A stretch of DNA of 64,000 nt, taken from NCBI RefSeq assembly GCF_000685355.1, contig NZ_JHET01000010.1:310001-374000 (forward strand). Direction: 5' to 3'. Positions 27,331 through 37,564 of this stretch are shown piece after piece. Numbering within the stretch: the stretch's first letter is position 1; each line of letters begins with the position of its first letter. The DNA is from Microbacterium sp. CH12i. GTDB taxonomy: Bacteria > Actinomycetota > Actinomycetes > Actinomycetales > Microbacteriaceae. Made by a program: the position numbers and the translations under genes. The notes below the pieces were generated by a model. That model saw only the letters and a list, made by a program, of their open reading frames with translations, was not told the origin of the DNA and did no database searches.

Positions 27331-28803
27331 TCAGCGCTTGAGCAGCCTCTGCCAGCGACGCTGCATGGTGACGGGCACGGACTGCGTGACCAAGGCATCC
27401 ACGTTGAGGGAACTGTCACTCGGTCCGATGATCGCGATCGGGGTGGTGAGCGTCATTTCGTCCGGATCGATTGGCATGCGTGCCAGCGCGCGGTGCGCAC
27501 GCACGTATGCCGGAATCAGGATGACGACCGCACCGACCCAGGCAAGCGGGTTGCTGAGCGCTACTCCGCCAAACTCCAGCGCCGCGCCGAGCACCACTGC
27601 CGCACCCACGCGCATGAAGAGCTCGACGATACCGGTAATCGTGGGAATCAGCGCGTGGCCGAGGCCCTGCAGCGCGCCGCGCATCACGAACAGCACGCCC
27701 AGCAGTGAGTAGGTCGCACCGTTGATCACCAGCATCAGGTGCGCGAGCTTGACAACCTCATCAGAGCCCTCGCCGACGAACAGTCGCACCAAGTTCGTAC
27801 CGAAAGCGATGAGTACGACACCAAGCAGCAGCGATACGGCGATCGCCATCCAGGTCGCCTGCACTACACCCAGGCGGATGCGGTCGGGCCGCCGCCCGCC
27901 GAAGTTCTGCGCCACGTACATCGAAACGGCGAGCCCGAGCGACGCGAGCAAAGCGCTGGCGAGACTGTCGACACGGGTGGCCGCGGTGTATGCCGCGACC
28001 GCATCGGCGCCGAGCAAGTTCAACGCGACCTGCACAACCAGAGTGCCGATCGCGATGATCGAGGCCTGGAAGCCCTTCGGAAGTCCGAGGCGCAAGTGCT
28101 CGGCGATGTCGGCGCGGGTGACCTTCCAGTCCTCACGATGGATATGCAGCACCGGCACCCGGCGCCGGACGTAGTTGAGGCAGAGCAGCACCGAGATCAG
28201 CTGTGCAATGACGGTGGCGAGCGCCGCGCCCGCTACGCCCCAGCCGAGCGGGCCGACCATGAGGATGACAAGAACGACGTTGATCGCGCAGGAGATGGTG
28301 AGAAACACCAGCGGCGTGCGGGAGTCGCCGATCGCGCGGATGATCGCCGAGAGGTAGTTGAAGAACATCATCGTGCTGCCGCCGATGAAGCTGATCTGCG
28401 TGAATACTGTTGCCTCGGCCAAGAGCTCCGGCGGGGTCTGCATCAACCGCAGCACGGGCTCAGACAAGAAGGGAGCGGCGGCGGTAATGACCACACTCGT
28501 GATGCCGGTAAGGATGGTGCCGGTGGCAACCGAGCGGCGAACCGCGGCATAGTTACGGGCCCCGAACGCCTGAGCGGTCGGGATTGCGAAGCCGGTCGTC
28601 ATCCCCCACGCGAATCCGAGCAGCAAGAACAACAGGCTTCCCGTCGCGCCGACAGCAGCGAGCGAATTCACGCCGAGCTCACGGCCGACGACGATCGCAT
28701 CGACGACCTGGTACAGCTGCTGCACGATGTTGCCGATGAGTAGCGGCACGCTGAACGCGAGGATGACGCGCCAGGGGCGGCCCGTGGTGAGAGAGGTGGC
28801 CAT
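27331..28803 (-). CDS. MATE-family efflux transporter
   Basis: A 490-residue exporter with 12 membrane helices in two related halves. FSVPLLIGNIVQQLYQVVDAIVVGRELG at the start and IGDSRTPLVFLTISCAINVVL in the first half are typical of the NorM/DinF-like MATE group, and MRGALQGLGHALIPTITGIVE repeats the pattern in the second half. Such proteins export cationic drugs or metabolites with Na+ or H+. The start ATG at 28803 follows only a weak ribosome site. It is divergent from the acyl-CoA synthetase gene, with a 12-bp perfect dyad between them. Confidence 0.92.
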   Translation of the reverse strand: MATSLTTGRPWRVILAFSVPLLIGNIVQQLYQVVDAIVVGRELGVNSLAAVGATGSLLFLLLGFAWGMTTGFAIPTAQAFGARNYAAVRRSVATGTILTGITSVVITAAAPFLSEPVLRLMQTPPELLAEATVFTQISFIGGSTMMFFNYLSAIIRAIGDSRTPLVFLTISCAINVVLVILMVGPLGWGVAGAALATVIAQLISVLLCLNYVRRRVPVLHIHREDWKVTRADIAEHLRLGLPKGFQASIIAIGTLVVQVALNLLGADAVAAYTAATRVDSLASALLASLGLAVSMYVAQNFGGRRPDRIRLGVVQATWMAIAVSLLLGVVLIAFGTNLVRLFVGEGSDEVVKLAHLMLVINGATYSLLGVLFVMRGALQGLGHALIPTITGIVELFMRVGAAVVLGAALEFGGVALSNPLAWVGAVVILIPAYVRAHRALARMPIDPDEMTLTTPIAIIGPSDSSLNVDALVTQSVPVTMQRRWQRLLKR

Positions 28804-28874
28804 GCGGAGAAGTACTTCCGGAACGCGGGCGAATGGGGATCGATGTGCCGGAATCCAGCGACAGGCCATTCTAT

Positions 28875-28886
28875 CGAATCGATTCG
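28875..28886. promoter_or_regulatory. 12-bp dyad CGAATCGATTCG between divergent genes
   Basis: A perfect palindrome, CGAATCGATTCG, extended by TA on both sides after one unmatched base (18 bases in all). It lies midway between the MATE exporter and acyl-CoA synthetase starts, a likely repressor site for one or both. No regulator gene adjoins it. Confidence 0.45.
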
Positions 28887-28936
28887 GTAACGGAAGCCTT
28901 CCGCCGAATTTGTGGCGCGGGGTGCAGGATGGACGC

Positions 28937-30641
28937 ATGAGCCGCACCACCACCGCCGCCACTTCTGCGATCCGCGAGATGCGGGACTTCCTCTTCGCGC
29001 ACGCCACCGACTACGACGCGCGGTGTCCGGGTTCGCGTGGCCCGAGCTCGATGAGTTCAACTTCGGCCTGGAATGGTTCGACGTCGTGGCGGGCGAGAAC
29101 CCCGACCGACCTGCCGTGCAGATTGTTTCTGCCGACCTCACGCTTCAGAGCTGGACCTACGCCGACCTGTCGGGTCGATCTGACCAGGTCGCGAGCTGGC
29201 TGCGCGAGCTCGGCATCGGTCGGAGCGATCATCTGATTGTGATGCTGAACAACACGATCGAGCTGTGGGAGGTCATGCTCGGCATCACCAAGGTCGGCGC
29301 CGTATCGATTCCGACATCCACTCTGCTGTCGGCATCCGATCTCGCATATCGAGTCGAGCACGGTGAGGCCCGTGCGGTCATCACTCTGGGTGCCCTCGCC
29401 GACCGTTTGAGCGACATCGACGACAGGGTGATCCGAATCGGAACCGGCGAGGTGCCGGCGGGCTGGCACGACTTCGCCGACTCGACGAGCGCGCCTACTG
29501 AGTTTGAACCGGACGGCGCGACTCCAGCATCCGACACCGGGTTGCTGTACTTCACGTCCGGCACCACCAGTCGGCCGAAGCTTGTGCAGCACACGCAGGT
29601 CTCGTACCCCGTCGGTCACCTCTCGACCATGTGGTGGCTGGGGCTTCGACCGGGAGATGTGCACTTGAACATCTCGTCGCCGGGGTGGGGCAAGCACGCC
29701 TGGTCGAGTTTCTATTCACCGTTCCTCGCCGGAGCGACCGTCTTCGTTTTCAACTACGACCGGTTCGACGCGAACACCCTGATGCAGGTCATGGACACCC
29801 ATCACGTGTCGACGTTCTGCGCGCCCCCGACGGTGTGGCGGATGCTGATCCAAGCCGACCTGTCGCGTCTGACGCATCCTCCGCGAGAGCTCGTCGGCGC
29901 CGGTGAGCCGTTGAACCCCGAGGTCATCAGCCGCGTGCGCGAAGCGTGGGGCGGCACCATCCGCGACGGGTTCGGTCAGACCGAGATGACCTGCTGCGTC
30001 GGCAACTCCCCCGGCCAGGTTGTGAAGGACGGTTCGATGGGTCGGGCACTGCCCGGCTATCCGGTCGTGCTGCTGGACCCGGTCACGGGAGAGTTGGCCG
30101 AGAATGAGGGAGAGATCGCTCTCGATCTCGCACAACCGCCGCTCGGTCTGATGGCGGGCTACTACGGCGATCCGGAGAAAACCGCAGAGTCACGCGCCGG
30201 CGGCTACCACCACACCGGCGACATCGCCTCACGTGATTCTGATGGCTACCTCACCTATGTCGGCCGAGCGGATGACGTGTTCAAGCGTCGGACTACAAGA
30301 TCTCGCCGTTTGAGCTCGAATCGGTGCTGCTTGAACATGACCTCGTGGTCGAGGCGGCGGTGATCCCGAGCCCCGATCCCACTCGGCTCTCGGTGCCGAA
30401 GGCATACGTGTGCCTGCGAGCGGATGCCGCGACCTCTGAAGAAGACGCAGCGCGAGCTATCTACGTCTTCGCGCACGAACGACTGTCGGCGCACCTGCGC
30501 GTGCGCATCATCGAGTTTGTGCCTGAGCTGCCCAAGACGATCTCCGGCAAGATCCGCCGGGTCGACCTCCGCGCCCGCGAAGCCGAGCGCGTCGCAACAG
30601 GGAACGCCGCGGGCCAACACCTCGACCGCGACTACCGCTGA
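28937..30641 (+). CDS. medium-chain acyl-CoA synthetase-like enzyme, two frameshifts
   Basis: An AMP-forming acyl-CoA ligase of the acetyl-CoA synthetase/ACSM type. The start is MSRTTTAATSAIREMRDFLF at 28937. One base is missing near 29017-29022 (…DYDAAVSGFAWPELDEFN expected) and another near 30284-30287, where FKASDYKISPFELES is the family sequence. In the correct frames the adenylation loop YFTSGTTSRPKLV, the A5 motif DGFGQTEMT, HHTGDIASRD and the terminal catalytic Lys in PKTISGKIRR are all present. Two single-base losses in one gene suggest sequencing error. The substrate is probably a medium-chain or branched acid. Confidence 0.88.
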
Positions 30642-30658
30642 ACGAACCTGCTAGCGGC

Positions 30659-31075
30659 CTACGCGTGACCGGTCTTGGCGAGCGCGTCGCCGACGCGCAG
30701 CTCAGCCAAACGGGGCCGTGAGACGGCCACCGGCACAGCCACCGACGCTGGCGCTGGTTCTTCGTTGACCACTGCCCGTGCGGGTCGCTCCGGAATCAGG
30801 CGAAGCAGCGAACGCGCAACGACGCCCAGGACGAGTGCCGCGATGAGCGAGCCCGCCGAGATCGCAAGAAGCAGCCAGTTGCCGGAGAAGCCCGCGGTGA
30901 CGCTGAGCATCGCACCGACGATCCAGAGCCCGACCGCGCCACCAGTGAGTCCGGCTGCGCCTCGCGCGAGCGCTACTGCCGCGACCAACGCACACAGCAC
31001 GGCGATCGCCGCACCGATGAACCCGATCGGCAGGAAGAACGCCGCTAAGTCGTTCAAGACCCCTAGTGATGACAT
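30659..31075 (-). CDS. small membrane protein
   Basis: A 138-residue protein with three or four hydrophobic helices (FFLPIGFIGAAIAVLCALVAA, GGAVGLWIVGAMLSVTAGF, LLAISAGSLIAALVLGVVA), an Ala/Pro/Val-rich stretch and a C-terminal LAELRVGDALAKTGHA. The start ATG at 31075 has a GGGGGG ribosome site six bases upstream. Residues further upstream in the open frame belong to the opposite strand's promoter region. No family is recognised. It is divergent from the hydrolase gene. Confidence 0.75.
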   Translation of the reverse strand: MSSLGVLNDLAAFFLPIGFIGAAIAVLCALVAAVALARGAAGLTGGAVGLWIVGAMLSVTAGFSGNWLLLAISAGSLIAALVLGVVARSLLRLIPERPARAVVNEEPAPASVAVPVAVSRPRLAELRVGDALAKTGHA

Positions 31076-31187
31076 TTTGACCCCCCGGTCAGCCTCCGTG
31101 TCTCCTACGGTACGAGGGATCACCGACATTCGCATCCATCGGGAGGATGATGTTACGCAACTGGTGCAGGGCAAGGAGGATGATGGG

Positions 31188-32000
31188 ATGGTGGCCGCTC
31201 CTCTGAATGAACTAACCCGCATGCCCGAACCGCAGCGCGTGTATGCCCCCGACGGCACTCGGCTGGCGACATACACCTGGGGCGATCTCAATGACCCGGT
31301 AGTGGTGCTCGTCCACGGCTTCGCATCGAACGTGCGCGACAACTGGGTGCTGACCGGGTGGGTACGCAACCTCACCGGCGCCGGGTACCGCGTTCTCGCG
31401 ATCGACCAGCGCGGTCACGGGCTCAGCGACAAGCCGCATGAGCCTGACGCCTACGCCATCCAAACGCTCGCGACCGACATCGAAACGGTCATGGATCAGT
31501 ACCTCGTCGACGAGGCGTTCTACGTGGGTTACTCGCTCGGCGCCCGCGTGGGTTGGGAAGTTGTGCGCGACCTGCCACAGCGCATCATCCGTGCCGTGCT
31601 GGGTGGCGTACCCGATGGCATGCCACTCTCAGGACTCAACCTCGATCAGGTGCGCGCATACATCGATCACGAAGAACCCGTGCTCGATCAGACGACACAG
31701 AACTACATTGCACTCACTGAACGCGTCTCGGGCAATGACCTGCGCTCGCTGCTCGCCCTTGCCCAGGGCATGCGTCAGACCCGCACCGTCGACCCTGATC
31801 CAAGCAACGCCCCGACCCAACCGATCCTGTTCGCGACGGGATCGAACGACATGATCATCGAAGGTTCGCGTGCGCTTGCGGATGCCGCGCCGCAGGGTCG
31901 CTTCTTTGAAATTCCCGGCCGCCACCACTTCAATGCACCGGGGTCGAAGGCGTTCAAAGATGCGGCGTTGGCGTTCTTGAACGACGACGGCGATAGCTGA
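31188..32000 (+). CDS. alpha/beta hydrolase
   Basis: A 270-residue alpha/beta-fold hydrolase. VVLVHGFASN (oxyanion loop), AIDQRGHGLSDKP, the nucleophile elbow YVGYSLGARVG, an acid-strand segment ILFATGSNDMII, and the catalytic His in PGRHHFNAP are in order. The start ATG at 31188 is preceded by AAGGAGG at eight bases, a strong ribosome site that decides the start. The family covers esterases, epoxide hydrolases and haloperoxidase-like enzymes; the substrate cannot be predicted. Confidence 0.9.
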   Translation: MVAAPLNELTRMPEPQRVYAPDGTRLATYTWGDLNDPVVVLVHGFASNVRDNWVLTGWVRNLTGAGYRVLAIDQRGHGLSDKPHEPDAYAIQTLATDIETVMDQYLVDEAFYVGYSLGARVGWEVVRDLPQRIIRAVLGGVPDGMPLSGLNLDQVRAYIDHEEPVLDQTTQNYIALTERVSGNDLRSLLALAQGMRQTRTVDPDPSNAPTQPILFATGSNDMIIEGSRALADAAPQGRFFEIPGRHHFNAPGSKAFKDAALAFLNDDGDS

Positions 32001-32045
32001 CATTTATTCGAGCCACGAGCGCGGCATTCGGTTTAGGCTCGAGGC

Positions 32046-33090
32046 ATGCCTACAGCAATCCCCGCCATCGTTGCGCCCTCTGCCACCGACCCGCTCGTTG
32101 CGGGCACGATCGAACGCCGCGACGTCGGCCCCAAGGATGTACGCATCGACATCCGCTGGGCGGGCATCTGCCACTCCGATATTCATACGGTCCAGGGCGA
32201 CTGGGGGGCCCAGCAGTACCCGCTGACTGTCGGACACGAGATCGCCGGCACTGTCGCCGAGGTCGGCTCCGAAGTAACGAAGTTCGCCGTCGGCGACCGT
32301 GTGGGCGTCGGATGCTTGGTGAACTCCTGCGGCGAATGCTCTAGCTGCGCTGCCGGCGAAGAGCAGTACTGCCTGAACGGTGCGACCGGAACCTATGGTG
32401 CCACCGATGTCGATGGCACCATCACGCAGGGTGGCTACTCGACGTCGATCGTTGTCACCGAGGGTTTCGTACTGCGGGTGCCAGAAGCCATCCCCTTCGA
32501 GAAGGCCGCTCCCCTGCTGTGCGCGGGAATCACCACCTACTCGCCGCTGCGCCACTGGAACGCCGGCCCCGGCAAGAAGGTCGCCGTCGTCGGACTCGGC
32601 GGACTCGGTCACATGGCTGTGAAGATCGCGCACGCAATGGGCGCTGAGGTCACGGTGCTGTCGCGTTCGCTGAACAAGAAGGATGACGCGCTCGAACTCG
32701 GCGCCGACCACTACTTCGCGACCGAAGACCCCGAGACGTTCCGCACTGCGGGGAACGTTCGATCTCATCATCAACTCTGTTTCCGCGGCGATCGACATCA
32801 ACGCTCACCTCAAGCTGCTCGCTCTCAACGGCACGCTCGTCAACGTCGGTGCGCCCTCCGAGCCGATGCCTGTACAGGCCGGCACGCTCATCGGTGGACG
32901 CCGTTCGTTCGCAGGCTCGAACATCGGCGGCATCGCACAGACGCAGGAGATGCTCGACTTCTGCGCCGAGCACGCCATCGCCCCCGAGGTCGAGATCACC
33001 TCAGCAGATCAGGTCAATGAGGCGTGGGCTCGGGTGCTGGCATCCGATGTTCGCTATCGCTTCGTGATCGACGCTTCAACGATCGTCTGA
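32046..33090 (+). CDS. zinc alcohol dehydrogenase, frameshifted
   Basis: An NAD(P)-dependent zinc alcohol dehydrogenase of the YahK/cinnamyl-alcohol type, about 347 residues. Catalytic zinc ligands are seen in [10 protein letters not shown] and VGHEIAG. Structural zinc cysteines lie in [17 protein letters not shown]. The nucleotide fold has [15 protein letters not shown]. The frame breaks near 32745-32751 in a GGGG run; removing one G joins [18 protein letters not shown] to the rest, which ends RYRFVIDAS. Probably a sequencing error. Members of this group reduce aldehydes to alcohols. Confidence 0.9.
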
Positions 33091-33107
33091 GACCGGATAT
33101 CCCGCAC

Positions 33108-33186
33108 GAGACACCATCTCCTGCGTGAGACCGCCACTGAGACATGGTGTCTCACGCAGGAATCAGGGTCTCACGCAGGAATCAGG
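33108..33186. repeat. nested direct and inverted repeats between adh and msrA
   Basis: GTCTCACGCAGGAATCAGG occurs twice in tandem (33149-33167 and 33168-33186). TCCTGCGTGAGAC at 33119-33131 is the reverse complement of its first 13 bases. GAGACACCAT (33108-33117) pairs with ATGGTGTCTC (33144-33153). The second copy runs over the msrA stop codon. The folds could act as a two-way terminator for these convergent genes. Confidence 0.7.
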
Positions 33187-33715
33187 CCTCACGGCGCGGG
33201 AGCACCCAACCCGCGCGCGGGAAATGGCACGTGTACCCGTTGGGGTACGTGATCAGGTAGTCCTGATGCTCGGGCTCGGCCTCCCAGAAGGGGCCTTCCG
33301 ACTCAATCGTCGTGACGGCCGCGCCCGGCCAGAGGCCCGAGGCATCGACGTCGGCGATGGTGTCGCGCGCGACCTGCTCTTGTTCGGGGCTGAGGGGGAA
33401 GATCGCGGAACGGTAACTCGAGCCGATGTCGTTGCCCTGACGGTTCAGCGTCGACGGGTCGTGGATCTGGAAGAAGAACGCGAGGATGTCGCGGTACGTG
33501 GTCTTCGTCGGGTCAAAGACGATCTCGATCGCCTCGGCGTGACCCGGGTGATTGCGGTACGTGGCGTGGTCGTTTTCGCCGCCAGTGTAGCCGACGCGAG
33601 TGTCGAGCACGCCGGGCTGGCGACGGATCAGATCTTCCATGCCCCAGAAGCATCCGCCGGCGAGGACGGCGGTTTCGGTGCCGGGTGTGCGGGTGACGTT
33701 TCCGGAATCGGTCAT
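33182..33715 (-). CDS. msrA: peptide methionine sulfoxide reductase A
   Basis: A 177-residue reductase that repairs the S form of methionine sulfoxide. The active-site motif [10 protein letters not shown] has nucleophile Cys22, and [32 protein letters not shown] and YRSAIF are family landmarks. The start at 33715 ([12 protein letters not shown]) gives the normal length. A resolving cysteine is seen only in GYTCHFP near the C-terminus. It is a single gene, divergent from the SDR gene with 22 bases between starts. Confidence 0.95.
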   Translation of the reverse strand: MTDSGNVTRTPGTETAVLAGGCFWGMEDLIRRQPGVLDTRVGYTGGENDHATYRNHPGHAEAIEIVFDPTKTTYRDILAFFFQIHDPSTLNRQGNDIGSSYRSAIFPLSPEQEQVARDTIADVDASGLWPGAAVTTIESEGPFWEAEPEHQDYLITYPNGYTCHFPRAGWVLPRREA

Positions 33716-33737
33716 GGTTCCAGCGTACGCTCGATGA

Positions 33738-34568
33738 ATGACTAAGGATCCGATCACTGACGCTCTCGTCCTCATCACTGGTGCAGCTCGAGGAATGGGC
33801 GAGTTATATGCCAGGCGCGCCGTAGCTGGCGGCGCTCGTGCCGTCGCCCTGTGGGACATCGATGAGGATGCCGCAACCGCTCTCGCCGCAGATCTCTCCC
33901 GCTCTGGCGTTGATGTGCGCGCCTACAAGGTCGACGTCTCTCGCCAGGAGGAGATCGCCGCGGGTGTCGAGCGCGTGCGCTCAGACCTTGGCACGCCGGA
34001 TGTCGTCATCAACAACGCAGGCATCGTCCGAGGGGCACCGTTCTGGGAGCATGACCCCGCACGCGACATCGAAGCTACTATGCGCATCAACGCGCTTGCG
34101 GCGATGTGGCTCACCCGTGAGGTGCTGCCCGAGATGATTGCAGACACCTCGCGCCCGAAGCGCATTCTCAATATCGCCTCTGCCGCGGGGACTCTCGCGA
34201 ATCCGAACATGAGTGTGTACGCAGCATCCAAGTGGGCGATGATCGGCTGGAGCGAGTCGCTGCGCCTCGAGCTGAGCTCGTACGGACACCGACACATCGC
34301 CGTGACGACGTTCTGCCCCAGTTACGTTTCGACCGGAATGTTCGAGGGTGCGCGTGGCCCGCTGATGACGCCGATCATGACCCCGCGCCAGGCCACCGCC
34401 GCCGCATGGAACGGGATGCTCAACGGCACCCCGATGGTGCTGCGCCCGTGGAGCGTAAAGCTCGCCATGGCCTTCCGCGGCATCCTGCCCACGAAGTGGT
34501 GGGATGTCGTCGCCAACCGGGTATTCAAGGTCTATTCGTCGATGGACGAGTTCACGGGGCGGGGCTGA
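33738..34568 (+). CDS. short-chain dehydrogenase/reductase
   Basis: A classical SDR of 276 residues. The cofactor motif TGAARGMG is in the N-terminal strand-turn, NNAG follows strand 4, and the catalytic Ser and YAASK (Tyr/Lys) are in NIASAAG…[14 protein letters not shown]. The C-terminus carries an additional segment ([22 protein letters not shown]) that may contact a membrane. The preferred cofactor is likely NAD, from the Asp in LWDID after strand 2. Substrate unknown. Confidence 0.9.
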   Translation: MTKDPITDALVLITGAARGMGELYARRAVAGGARAVALWDIDEDAATALAADLSRSGVDVRAYKVDVSRQEEIAAGVERVRSDLGTPDVVINNAGIVRGAPFWEHDPARDIEATMRINALAAMWLTREVLPEMIADTSRPKRILNIASAAGTLANPNMSVYAASKWAMIGWSESLRLELSSYGHRHIAVTTFCPSYVSTGMFEGARGPLMTPIMTPRQATAAAWNGMLNGTPMVLRPWSVKLAMAFRGILPTKWWDVVANRVFKVYSSMDEFTGRG

Positions 34569-34633
34569 GCTCCCAGTAGTCTTGCTTCCCGGAACCACAC
34601 ATCATTTTCGGGAACCAGTTCCAGGGAGAACAC

Positions 34634-35551
34634 ATGTCGGTTGGTCTGCTCGCCGTCGTTGACGACATTCTGAGCGCCGCATTGAAGGCGTCCGCGAAGT
34701 CGGCGGGCGTCGTGATCGACGATGCCGCCGTGACTCCGCAGTACGTGCAAGGAATCTCGCCGGCGCGCGAGCTGCCGGTAGTCATGAAGATCACGCTCGG
34801 CTCATTGGTGAACAAGTTCGTCATCATCATTCCGATCGCGCTCCTGCTGACCGCGTTCGCGCCGTGGGTGCTGCCGTACCTGCTCATCCTCGGGGGAACG
34901 TACCTCTGCTTCGAGGGCGCCGAAAAGGTTCTCGAGTGGTTCGGGTTTCACCACGGGCACGTTGAAGAGGGCGCTCGCAACGAGAACAAGCTGGTGTGGG
35001 GTGCGATCCGCACCGACCTGATTCTCTCCACCGAGATCATGCTCATCTCGCTGTCGAACCTCGAGGCGGGGCTCGGCATCTGGACGACGCTCGCGATCCT
35101 CGCCGTGATCGCGCTGATGATGACTGTCATCGTGTACGGCGCCGTCGCGCTGCTGGTGAAGATTGACGACATCGGCCTGAAGATGGCCAAGAACGACTCT
35201 CGTCGCGTGCGGCACACCGGCACGCGGATCGTGCGGTCGATGCCTGCGGTGTTCCGCGTCATCAGCGTTGTCGGCACGGTCGCGATGCTGTGGGTCGGCG
35301 GACACCTGCTGCTTGCGAACCTCGGCGAGGTCGGGCTGGTGTTCTTCAGCGACATGTTGCATGAGATCCACTCGTTGCTGGCCCCGCTGGGTGCTGTGCT
35401 CGCCTGGATCGGCGAGACATTCGTCTCTGCCGTGGCCGGGCTGGTCGTGGGATTGGTCGTCGTCGGAGTGGTGCTGCTGATCGGGCGGATGCTGGGCAAA
35501 GAGCCCTCGTTCACAGAGGGTGGAGAGTCGCCGCAGAAGGTGGCGGCGTAG
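34634..35551 (+). CDS. DUF808 (YedI-like) membrane protein
   Basis: A 305-residue membrane protein of the DUF808/YedI family. The N-terminal signature is AGVVIDDAAVTPQYVQG, followed by about seven helices and an acidic C-terminal tail. FEGAEKVLEW and LVWGAIRTDLILSTEIMLISL are typical. The ATG at 34634 follows AGGGAGAAC. The function of the family is unknown. It follows the SDR gene by 65 bases in the same direction but co-transcription is unproven. Confidence 0.92.
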   Translation: MSVGLLAVVDDILSAALKASAKSAGVVIDDAAVTPQYVQGISPARELPVVMKITLGSLVNKFVIIIPIALLLTAFAPWVLPYLLILGGTYLCFEGAEKVLEWFGFHHGHVEEGARNENKLVWGAIRTDLILSTEIMLISLSNLEAGLGIWTTLAILAVIALMMTVIVYGAVALLVKIDDIGLKMAKNDSRRVRHTGTRIVRSMPAVFRVISVVGTVAMLWVGGHLLLANLGEVGLVFFSDMLHEIHSLLAPLGAVLAWIGETFVSAVAGLVVGLVVVGVVLLIGRMLGKEPSFTEGGESPQKVAA

Positions 35552-35610
35552 GTTCGCTGCTCGCCTCGCTGCTCATCTCGCGGCTCGCCGCGGCCCCCGA
35601 GCAGACCGCT

Positions 35611-35629
35611 CGCTGAGCCTGACGAAGGG
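35611..35629. repeat. diverged copy of TTCGACAGGCTCAG-type repeat
   Basis: CGCTGAGCCTGACGAAGGG is the inverse of the repeat at 5527-5545 with one mismatch in the core. It lies in the 194-base gap after the DUF808 gene. The gap also has one perfect DnaA box, TTATCCACA, at 35677-35685. Confidence 0.45.
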
Positions 35630-35745
35630 TCTCTCCTCGCACGACTCATTCTGCACAGGTGAGGCACTACTCGGAGTTATCCACAGTTTGTGAATGGGGC
35701 CTGACCTGGGATTTGGATGTCGGTGGCCTCTTATTTAATGGAGGT

Positions 35746-37299
35746 ATGACATCCCTTCCAGAGCAACTCGCGAACATCGATCGGCAACTCGCCGACACGA
35801 TGGTTTCGTCGAGCGCGCAGGGTGGGGTGCGGCTGGCATCTGACGATGAGCTCGTGTCGACGTTGCAAGTACTCGGGCGCATCCAACGTCGGCTGGACGG
35901 CGCGATCACAGAGGCGACTGACCGGGTCGTGGAGCGCGACCAGTGCGAACGTGGCGCGCGATTGACAACACAGGTCGGATGCCGTGATGCCGCAGATCTG
36001 CTGCGCAGGGTGCTGTACGTCGACGGCTACACCGCCCGCCGGTACGTGTCGGCCACCGCAGGGGTGCACCGCGATCTCAACATAAGCTCGGGCGATCTTT
36101 TGCCTGCGCCGTTCCCCGAACTTTCCGCGGCGTTGCTGGCTGGCGAGGTCTCACTGAGCGGATTCCTTGCGTGTGTGACGCCGTTCCAGAAGCTGGCCAA
36201 GTTAGGTGCAGCCGACCGGTTGGCGGCGGATGCCGTGCTCGCGCGGTTCGCGACCGGGAGGCCACTGGATGGCGACGAGGGGGATGTCGGGGCTGGTGTG
36301 GATGACGAGCGCGCACCACGACCGTCGACCGATGAACTTGCCGGGCTCGCCGCTCACATCATCAATCGGCTAGACCCCGACGGATCAGAGCCCAGCGACC
36401 GCGCTGGGACGCGGCGCCGGCACATCACGGTCGGCCGATTGCGCGATGGATCGGTGCCCGTGCGCGGCGAATTGCTCCCCGAGGTGGCGGCACAGTTGCA
36501 AAAGCTCATCGACAGCTTGGTCAATCCGAAGGTGGATCCCGACACACCCATTGGAGGCATGGTTGGAGGCACCGTTGGAGGCACCGTGCAGTTCCGACCG
36601 TCGGACGAGACGAGTACCCGAGCGGACGGATCGCCCGACCACAGGGTGCTGTCACCACCGTCGAAAGCTGCAGACCTCCGCAGCCACGCACAGAAGCGGC
36701 ACGACGCATTCGCGACGATTCTCGGCGTGGCCGCGGCATCCGGTGGCATGCCACAATCCGGCGGGGCAGCCCCGACGCTTGTCGTCTCGGTCAGCGCGGC
36801 GGACTTCGCCAGCGGCAGCGGACGGGCGACGATCGAGGGCGCCGGCTACGACGTTCCGCTCAGGGCCGCCGCACACGTCGGCTGTGCGGGTGGAGTTGAG
36901 CGGGTGTTGTTTGACGAGAACGGAGCGATCATCGCGATCGGCACTTCCGCCCGCATCTTCAACACGCATCAGCGGCGAGCGATCGTTCTTCGTGATCGCG
37001 ATTGCCTCATTCCGGGATGCGACATCCCTGCCGAATGGTGCGAAATACACCATGTCACCGAATACTCTCGCGGTGGCCCGACGCACACGAGAAACGGCGT
37101 TCCGCTGTGCTGGCACCACCACCGAACTCTCGACGAGAACATCTGGGCGATCCGCATGAGAAACGGCAAACCCGAGATCCGCGGACCAAACTGGTGGGAC
37201 CCGTACGGGCTCTGGCGTTCGCCCCATCTCGACTATGCGGCGGTGGACGACGCGCTCGATACGGAACGAAAACGCGAGCCCGCCTGGAACGTCTGGTGA
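35746..37299 (+). CDS. DUF222/13E12-family HNH endonuclease
   Basis: A 517-residue protein of the DUF222-HNH family that is multicopy in actinobacteria (13E12 repeat proteins). Residues 30-340 form the DUF222 helical part. The HNH site is C-terminal: RDRDCLIPGCDIPAEWCEIHH, TEYSRGGPTHTRNGVPLCWHHH. A tandem GG(M/T)VGGTVGGTV repeat lies near residue 270. The ATG at 35746 has GGAGG directly before it, with very short spacing. Members are thought to be mobile or selfish nucleases, but none is fully characterised. Confidence 0.9.
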   Translation: MTSLPEQLANIDRQLADTMVSSSAQGGVRLASDDELVSTLQVLGRIQRRLDGAITEATDRVVERDQCERGARLTTQVGCRDAADLLRRVLYVDGYTARRYVSATAGVHRDLNISSGDLLPAPFPELSAALLAGEVSLSGFLACVTPFQKLAKLGAADRLAADAVLARFATGRPLDGDEGDVGAGVDDERAPRPSTDELAGLAAHIINRLDPDGSEPSDRAGTRRRHITVGRLRDGSVPVRGELLPEVAAQLQKLIDSLVNPKVDPDTPIGGMVGGTVGGTVQFRPSDETSTRADGSPDHRVLSPPSKAADLRSHAQKRHDAFATILGVAAASGGMPQSGGAAPTLVVSVSAADFASGSGRATIEGAGYDVPLRAAAHVGCAGGVERVLFDENGAIIAIGTSARIFNTHQRRAIVLRDRDCLIPGCDIPAEWCEIHHVTEYSRGGPTHTRNGVPLCWHHHRTLDENIWAIRMRNGKPEIRGPNWWDPYGLWRSPHLDYAAVDDALDTERKREPAWNVW

Positions 37300-37349
37300 A
37301 CGCGATCGCGGGAAGCGAGCGAACCATCAGGTAATCTTCCGAGTGAACA

Positions 37350-37476
37350 CTCACGTGCTCCGGGATCGGTGAAAGTCCGAACCGGCGGTCAAAGTCCGCG
37401 ACTCGCAGCCCTTCACGGCCGCGATTGAACTGGTGAAATTCCGGTACCGACAGTCACAGTCTGGATGGGAGAAGCA
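37350..37476 (+). ncRNA. FMN riboswitch (RFN element)
   Basis: The conserved RFN blocks are all visible in order: GGATCGGTGAAAGTCCGAAC, CGGCGGTCAAAGTCCGCGAC, TGAACTGGTGAAATTCCGGT, ACCGACAGTCACAGTC and TGGATGGGAGAAG. It lies 88 bases before the PnuC-type transporter start. FMN binding should close the element and lower expression of the transporter. Confidence 0.96.
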
Positions 37477-37564
37477 CAGGTTGATGCGCGTGCGGTAACG
37501 CACGTAGTCCGCCACACCTCTCCTCGGCGCACCGATTCAAGGTACCGATACCGAGAAGAGAACC

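Noticed and set aside
33149..33186. CRISPR-like repeats
   Set aside because: Two adjoining 19-base units with no spacer and no cas genes do not form an array.
35746..37299. HNH protein as part of a defence island
   Set aside because: DUF222-HNH genes are scattered singly in actinobacteria, and no restriction, methylase or other defence gene adjoins it.
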